NCBI GenBank assembly: GCA_963682025.1
Contig: OY821517.1
Location: forward strand, 104,968,472 to 105,032,471
Direction of reading: 5' to 3'
Length of the DNA: 64,000 nucleotides
From: Cordilura impudica
Lineage: Eukaryota; Arthropoda; Insecta; Diptera; Scathophagidae
A program made the position numbers and the translations under genes. Of the stretch, positions 58,970-64,000 are shown piece after piece. Under the pieces are notes generated by a model. It did not search any database and was not told the DNA's origin. It saw only the letters and a list, made by a program, of their open reading frames with translations. The stretch's first letter is position 1; each line of letters starts with the position of its first letter.

Positions 58970-59791
58970 CAGTGGGTGACAATACATTGGAAGCTTTCAC
59001 AAAATTCTGAATATGTTAATTTTGTTTTTTTTAATAATTTTGCGTCCTAAAATTATGGATTTTGTGCGAAATCACACTTTGGTATGTTCTCTCTCCAAGG
59101 ATAACAAATTTGTTGTAAAAAATGCAAAAAAAAAAAAAAAGATAGCTAATGAGGTCATTAACAATCTGAAAGTAAAAATATGTGCTCAAACTGTTTCGCG
59201 ACGCGCAATTTAGGCTGATCTTGGTTGTTATCGTCGTGTGAAAAAAACACTGACAAATTTTGCTAAAGAATACAACTGGTCAGGATGGAATTGGTATACT
59301 ATTCCCTTTTCAGTGGGTCCATGACGGAAGAACATGTGTACGAGTACGACAGGGAAAAAGACTAGACCCAAAATATACAAGTAAAACAGTTAAGTTTAGC
59401 GGTGCAATATTATAGTATAGGGTTGCCTTTCGGGCCAAGGAATGGGTCTAATTCATGTAGTAGAAGATAATCTAACTGGAATTGGATACAGACAAATAGT
59501 AAATAGCGTAATTTATCCATATGCGGTGGAATATATGCCCCTGGCCTGGAAGTTCCAACTTGACAATGTCGGATACGCAAATAATATATTGAAACCAAAA
59601 ATAGAGGGAAAGATTTCTATTATTGTATATAAAGGGTTTCCAATGTTTTGTCAACAGCATAAAATTTAATACTTTTAAGTTTTATTTTTTCTGAAGTTAA
59701 GCTATTTTATTTTAATATTTTTTTCTTTTTAAATGAATAACATATAAAAAATTTTGTTTGTTAAAAGTGTCCATTGTATTGTCATTCATTG
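58970..59791 (+). mobile_element. Tc1-like transposon with intact ends, internally deleted
   Basis: The element is preceded by TA (58968-58969) and followed by TA (59792-59793), the expected target duplication. The left tip is CAGTGGGTGACAATACATTG and the right tip is the complement of CAATGAATGACAATACAATG, so the inverted repeats match with a few changes. At 822 bp it is about half the usual length. The plus-strand transposase remnant reads IANEVINNLKVKICAQTVSR, then LGCYRRVKK in another frame, FAKEYNWS, and GMGLIHVVEDNLTGIGYRQI through PYAVEYMPLAWKFQLDN. There QLDN stands at the place of the QxDN motif holding the second catalytic Asp. Everything C-terminal of that is lost or scrambled. Confidence 0.85.
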
Positions 59792-60040
59792 TATAGTCCA
59801 ATTTTTAGTAAGATCTATGTATGCAAATTAAGAATGCATGTACTATTGTACTATTTTTAATAGCGAAAGCCACAAAGTTTATCATAACATATCATACATA
59901 TCGCTATCGTGCAAAAGGAATGACCCGACATCGCCAGCTCGTTCTATTTTGTAAGAAACTATATTTCGAAACAATTAGCTAATTCAATTTAATACCCCTA
60001 ACATGTACTTAGGAATTCTAAAGAACTAATTAATTGATTT

Positions 60041-60825
60041 TTATACCCTATACCACTATGTGGTTTGGGTATAATGACTTTGTGCTGCTGTTTGTAACAA
60101 CCAAAAATATTTGACCTAGACCCATCTTTAATTATACCGATCGAATCAGAATCACTTTTTGAGTTGATTTAACAATGTCCGTCCGTCCGTCCGTCTGTGT
60201 GTCCATGTAAACCTTGTAATCAAACTGCAGGTCGCAAATCTGAATATATTTTGATGAAATTTGGTATATAAGCTTTTATCGGCCATGGGATGAACGCTAT
60301 TGAAATTGGTGAGAATCGGTCCATGTTCAGACCTAGCCCCCATACAAATTACCCCTATGAAATCGACATAAATTGCAATAAGATCCAAATTGTCATATAG
60401 ATTTTACTCAAATTGGGTTTGTATGTGTTCATTACATCCATTAATGAGTAGTCCAAAAATGATACCTTCGGCCCCATATAGAGCTGCTTCCCGATCTTCA
60501 CTTAAATCTATTAAAAAACAAAAATATTGCACTGATTCTTCTCAAATTTTGTTTGTATATATTTTTGGAAAATACAAGAGACTTTACCAAACAAGATCAG
60601 GATCGGTCCATTTTTGGACCTAGTCTCCATATAGATATAGCATCCGATATGAACTTTTTCATATCTAAAACCAAAAAAATTAATAAAAATCCCACTCAAA
60701 TTTGGTTTTTGCTTATTTTCTATGTCCAGTTAGTTGGGCCTAAGAGATAGGGTTTCTAAACGCATGGTATAGGGTATCGTATAGTCGGTCTAGACCGACT
60801 ATAATTTTCTTACTTGTTTTTATTT
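60041..60825. repeat. Dispersed fly repeat (TATACCCTATACCAC...)
   Basis: It begins TATACCCTATACCACTATG, has a GTCCGTCCGTCCGTCTG tract at 60178-60194, and repeats of the theme AAATTTGGTATATAAG and CGGTCCATNTTCAGACC. It ends GGTATAGGGTATCG, then a perfect 22-bp palindrome (half-site ATAGTCGGTCT, 60781-60802) and CTTACTTGTTTTT. The same style of repeat is very common in calyptrate fly genomes; I cannot assign its class. Its ends include a short inverted match (ATACCCTATACC and GGTATAGGGTAT). Fragments also occur at 988-1050 and 44650-44750. Confidence 0.65.
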
Positions 60826-61005
60826 AAAAATCCGTAAAAATAAATAATGGCGCCAAACGCGGGAAGGTCGGCCCTTTCTAAATGACACATTTAATTTGTT
60901 ATGCCTGGTTGTCACTATGTTATATAAACTGGCAACAAACAATTGACGCCACTGACATCTCGTCAGTTTCTATTAATTACGCTTGTATTACATCTTATAA
61001 ACTAA

Positions 61006-61506
61006 AGCTGCGTTCACACTACGTGTTTTGCTCGTGTTTTTCTTATTTTTTTAGCACGTGTAATACGTGTACACATAGTGTGAAGCCTTTCAAACATTGT
61101 TTATGTACAACACATTTTGCAAGACATATGTAAATTGTTCAATTGGAGCAGGTTCTATTTTGGCAAGATAATTATATGAAAATACAACACTGCTTGTGGC
61201 GAAAGAAAAACAGAGTAAATTATAAAGATTAATATTGAGAGAAAATAAATTGTTTAATATTAATTAACAATTAAAAAATATATAAAATATATAACTTTAT
61301 TTTTAACAATAATTTTTTGTAAATTCACAAATTAAATCAGCTGTTGTTTACATTTAGAATTATGTCATACGGAAATAAATATGTAAGTTTGAACGCAAAA
61401 ATTATGAATCGTATGTAAAACGGCAATTTTGACACACACACGGAATTACGTATGGATCGTAAAACTGAATTTACACATGGAAAATACACAGAGTGTAAAC
61501 ACACCT
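61006..61506 (+). mobile_element. PIF/Harbinger-type MITE, copy 1
   Basis: 501 bp flanked by TAA (61003-61005 and 61507-61509). The outer tips (AGCTGCGTTCACACTACGTG and the complement of AGGTGTGTTTACACTCTGTG) are diverged relative to copies 2 and 3, but the interior is clearly the same: GCTTGTGGCGAAAGAAAAAC, CAGCTGTTGTTTACATTTAG and TATGTCATACGGAAATA in the same order. The 3-bp TWA duplication is the hallmark of PIF/Harbinger elements. There is no coding capacity. Confidence 0.75.
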
Positions 61507-61555
61507 TAACAAAAAAAATCCGGCTGTCAAACAAAAACAAATTACCAACATGTTA

Positions 61556-62538
61556 AGGTGCTATTACACGATGTACTGTATGTACTGTCACTTTTTTATC
61601 CATATGAAATTCCGCATGTCTGTCAAAATTGTCTTTTACATACGATTCATAATTTTTGCTATCACACGTGCATATGTATTTCCGTAAGACATAACCTCTA
61701 AAGGTGCTATTACATGATGTGTTTTTTACATATGTACTGTCAAATTTTCCCACAACAAAAGTTGTACACATCGTGTGATACATATAAAACATTGTTTATG
61801 TACAATACATGAGGAAAGTCACATGTACATTTTTCAATTAGAACAGGTTCTATTTTTGCATGACAAACAAGTGAAAATACAACACTGCTTGTGGCGAAAG
61901 AAAAACAGAATACATTTTAAAGATTAATATTGAAAGAAAAATAAATTGTTTAGTATTAATTAACAATTAAAAAATACATAACCTTTTTTTTAACAACAAA
62001 TTTTTGTAAATTCACATATTAAATCAGCTGTTGTTTACATTTAGAGGTTATGTCATACGGAAATACATACGCACGTGTGATAGCAAAAATTATGAATCGT
62101 ATGTAAAAGACAATTTTGACAGACATGAAGAATTTCATATGGATAAAAAAAGTGACAGTACATATGTAAAAAACATTTCGTGTAATAGCACCTTAAATGT
62201 AAACAACAGCTGATTTAATTTGTGAATTTACAAATATTTATTGTTAAAAAAGAGATATATATTTTTTAATTGTTAATTTATACTAAACAATTTATTTTTC
62301 TTTCAATATTAATCTGTAAAATTTACTCTGTTTTTCTTTCGCCACAAGCAGTGTTGTATTTTCATATGTTTGCCATGCAAATATAGAACCTGTTCTAATT
62401 GAAAAATGTACATGTGACTTTCCTCATGTATTGTACATAAACAATGTTTCATATGTATCACACGATGTGTACAACTTTTGTTGTGGGAAAATTTGACAGT
62501 ACATACATATGTAAAAAACACATCATGTAATAGCACCT
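61556..62538 (-). mobile_element. PIF/Harbinger-type MITE, copy 3 (host of a nested copy)
   Basis: The tips are AGGTGCTATTACACGATG at 61556 and the complement of AGGTGCTATTACATGATG at 62538, flanked by TTA (61553-61555 and 62539-62541). The element lies in minus orientation. It is split into 61556-61701 and 62197-62538 by copy 2; without that insertion it is 488 bp, the same size as the other copies. Confidence 0.85.
61702..62193 (+). mobile_element. PIF/Harbinger-type MITE, copy 2 (nested in copy 3)
   Basis: 492 bp with tips AGGTGCTATTACATGATG and the complement of AGGTGCTATTACACGAAA, flanked by TAA (61699-61701 and 62194-62196). It was inserted into copy 3 in the opposite orientation, so the pair forms a nested inverted structure. 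Interior landmarks match copies 1 and 3. The small open frames seen here on both strands are products of the shared repeat and not genes. Confidence 0.87.
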
Positions 62539-62541
62539 TTA

Positions 62542-64000
62542 GCAATTTCATTTTTGATGACAAATGTGCCAGGGGTTGGAAATGACAAGACATTACAACC
62601 CGTTTTCAGACAACTGACAATAGACATTGAAAATGACATACTGAAAAACAGGCATTGCAAACATCGTCATACTGTATTTGTTTTTTATATGAGTCCAGAG
62701 AGTATTTATTTTTATATTTTTTTTTTTTTTATTTAAGTACTTTACTGTAAAATTTTATATTAATTTTGTTTATTAAAATCTCTGTATTCTCTAACAAAAG
62801 CACTGAAATTGACAGCACTCGTTCGTTTGTTGTATTGGTAGTGGTAGTATTAGAAGAGGTTGGAGCAGTTGTATTTGGTGCGCAAACAATATTCTATTGT
62901 CTAGTGTAATTTGTTTTTTGTGTTATTCTGTTAACAGGCAAGGTGTACGTTTTGTTGGGAATTAAAATATGAGAAGGGAATTAAAATATATTCTGAACAA
63001 AACCTTGGATTAAAGCCAAACTTTAAAAAAATAAAATGGAAACCACACAAAAATGTCGAATCTATTTTTTTAAGTAATTAATTTTGTAAATCACGACACA
63101 CCCAAAAAGGAGTAAATTTAATGATCTATTCGTAATGCAATTAAATTCCAATAAAAAAAAATAAACAAAATATCATTGAAATTATTGTATAAAAGCGGCT
63201 CATTTAATTTTTGCTCAAATCTACAATAGTTTACACTTGACCACATTTGTTAACATTCTTTAGTATTTTTTTTATTTTTAATTCTCTACTTTTTATTTGT
63301 TTACACTCATTTTAACATTTTATAACTCGTTTTTAACTTTAAACATTGTTAAAATTCTGTTCTTTTTGTTTTTTATTTCCACTTCGTCATCCATCCATGG
63401 GAGCAATATCTCCTCATCACCGTTTTATTTACTGAACAACACTTTACAATTAGAATATTAGCAAACTTAATTTATAAATGCACCTTGCTTTCAAGACTAA
63501 ATTTGTTTTCTAATTTTTTTGTTTTATTTTAAAATTGTATAATTACTTTTATTTAAACGCGTTTTATTTCATTCGTTTTTTGTTACTTTTATTACCTTTT
63601 TTTCTTGTTAAGAAAAAAAATTAAAATTTCCAACAAAAAATAAATAACGAAACTATAGCGACGCTTCCGTTTTTTTCATTAAACAACAACACCTCTCGAC
63701 GAAGAAACACTCACTAAACGGAATTTGCAAAAATCGTACATATTTTTTTGTTATTCCCTTTTCTCTACACATTTGTAGCTCTTGATTAGCATTGCCAGTT
63801 GAAAATATTATTGACTATGTAGCATGGTTGTATTTACTAATGGAACTGCCAGATCTATGTTGTATAACAAGTCAGGGGTTGGTTGCACAATGCAATATTA
63901 TAGTACTTTTAGATATCATTTCCTGAAAAATATTTAAAAATAATTAATTGTAAGCAAAACGATTAACAATACTTGACAACAATAAGTTTTAAATCAATTC
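62542..64000. other. AT-rich stretch without recognisable genes
   Basis: A less AT-rich patch at 62800-62945 contains GGTAGTGGTAGTATTAG, followed by TTCTGTTAACAG, which could be a splice acceptor or chance. No exon of a known gene is recognised, and the remainder is AT-rich with T and A runs. Confidence 0.4.

Noticed and set aside
60846..60870. TGGCGCCAAACGCGGG as a retroviral-type primer binding site
   Set aside because: No LTR, polypurine tract or gag/pol coding sequence lies beside it.
61337..62593. Several 60-94 codon frames on both strands
   Set aside because: All lie largely within the three MITE copies and repeat each other because of the inverted structure.

Overview
The window looks like AT-rich nuclear DNA of a higher fly (Diptera; a calyptrate such as a blow fly or house-fly relative would fit, but the species is inferred). 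The only host gene I can identify is scribble (scrib) on the minus strand: its first coding exon lies at 45230-45391, encodes 54 residues and ends in a GT splice donor. No later scrib exon is recognisable to its left, so positions 1-45229 are best read as part of one very large first intron, and positions above 45391 as 5' UTR, promoter and upstream DNA. Everything else recognisable is transposable-element or repeat DNA.

The dominant object is a 27.9-kb inverted structure at 11738-39631. It looks like a satellite array of 179-bp units, about 152 copies, but it has the anatomy of one giant foldback transposon. The units run in one orientation from about 12062 to 20215 and in the opposite orientation from about 20226 to 39303. 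Both outer ends carry the same roughly 320-bp non-satellite terminal sequence in inverted orientation, and the whole is flanked by a perfect 9-bp direct repeat (GTTTATGTG at 11729-11737 and 39632-39640). A second, much smaller foldback element (46644-48010) lies just upstream of scrib. It has arms of about 150-bp tandem units and its own perfect 9-bp duplication (GTAGCTTAG), and its tips match those of the giant element at the same offset (TGTGAAGTTRGC from base 6). I consider this pair the main discovery.

Other layout, left to right: a degenerate 190-bp tandem repeat (1-600); a foldback repeat copy (2481-3006); a decayed Tc1-like copy (3158-4095); a complete Transib insertion (4797-7772) with CACAGTG termini, CAACG target duplication and an internally deleted RAG1-related transposase, inserted beside Penelope-like hairpins (7773-8025), the whole bracketed by a 29-bp inverted repeat (4611-4639/8841-8869); AT-rich DNA with inverted repeats (8870-11728); the giant foldback element; Tc1 (40438-41167) and mariner (43165-43895, 44949-45155) pseudogenes in the intron; scrib exon 1; the small foldback element; a 5'-truncated non-LTR retrotransposon with a 10-bp target duplication (48935-51757); a second foldback repeat copy (55826-56602); a LINE 3' fragment (57512-57877); a deleted Tc1-like element with intact ends (58970-59791); a common fly dispersed repeat (60041-60825); and three PIF/Harbinger-type MITEs with TAA/TTA duplications, one nested in another (61006-62538). 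No tRNA, rRNA, CRISPR or bacterial-type operon was seen.

The mobile elements are mostly dead and do not work together. The functional question is how transcription of scrib copes with an inverted repeat whose arms are 8 and 19 kb long inside its intron, and whether the resulting RNA hairpin feeds small-RNA pathways.
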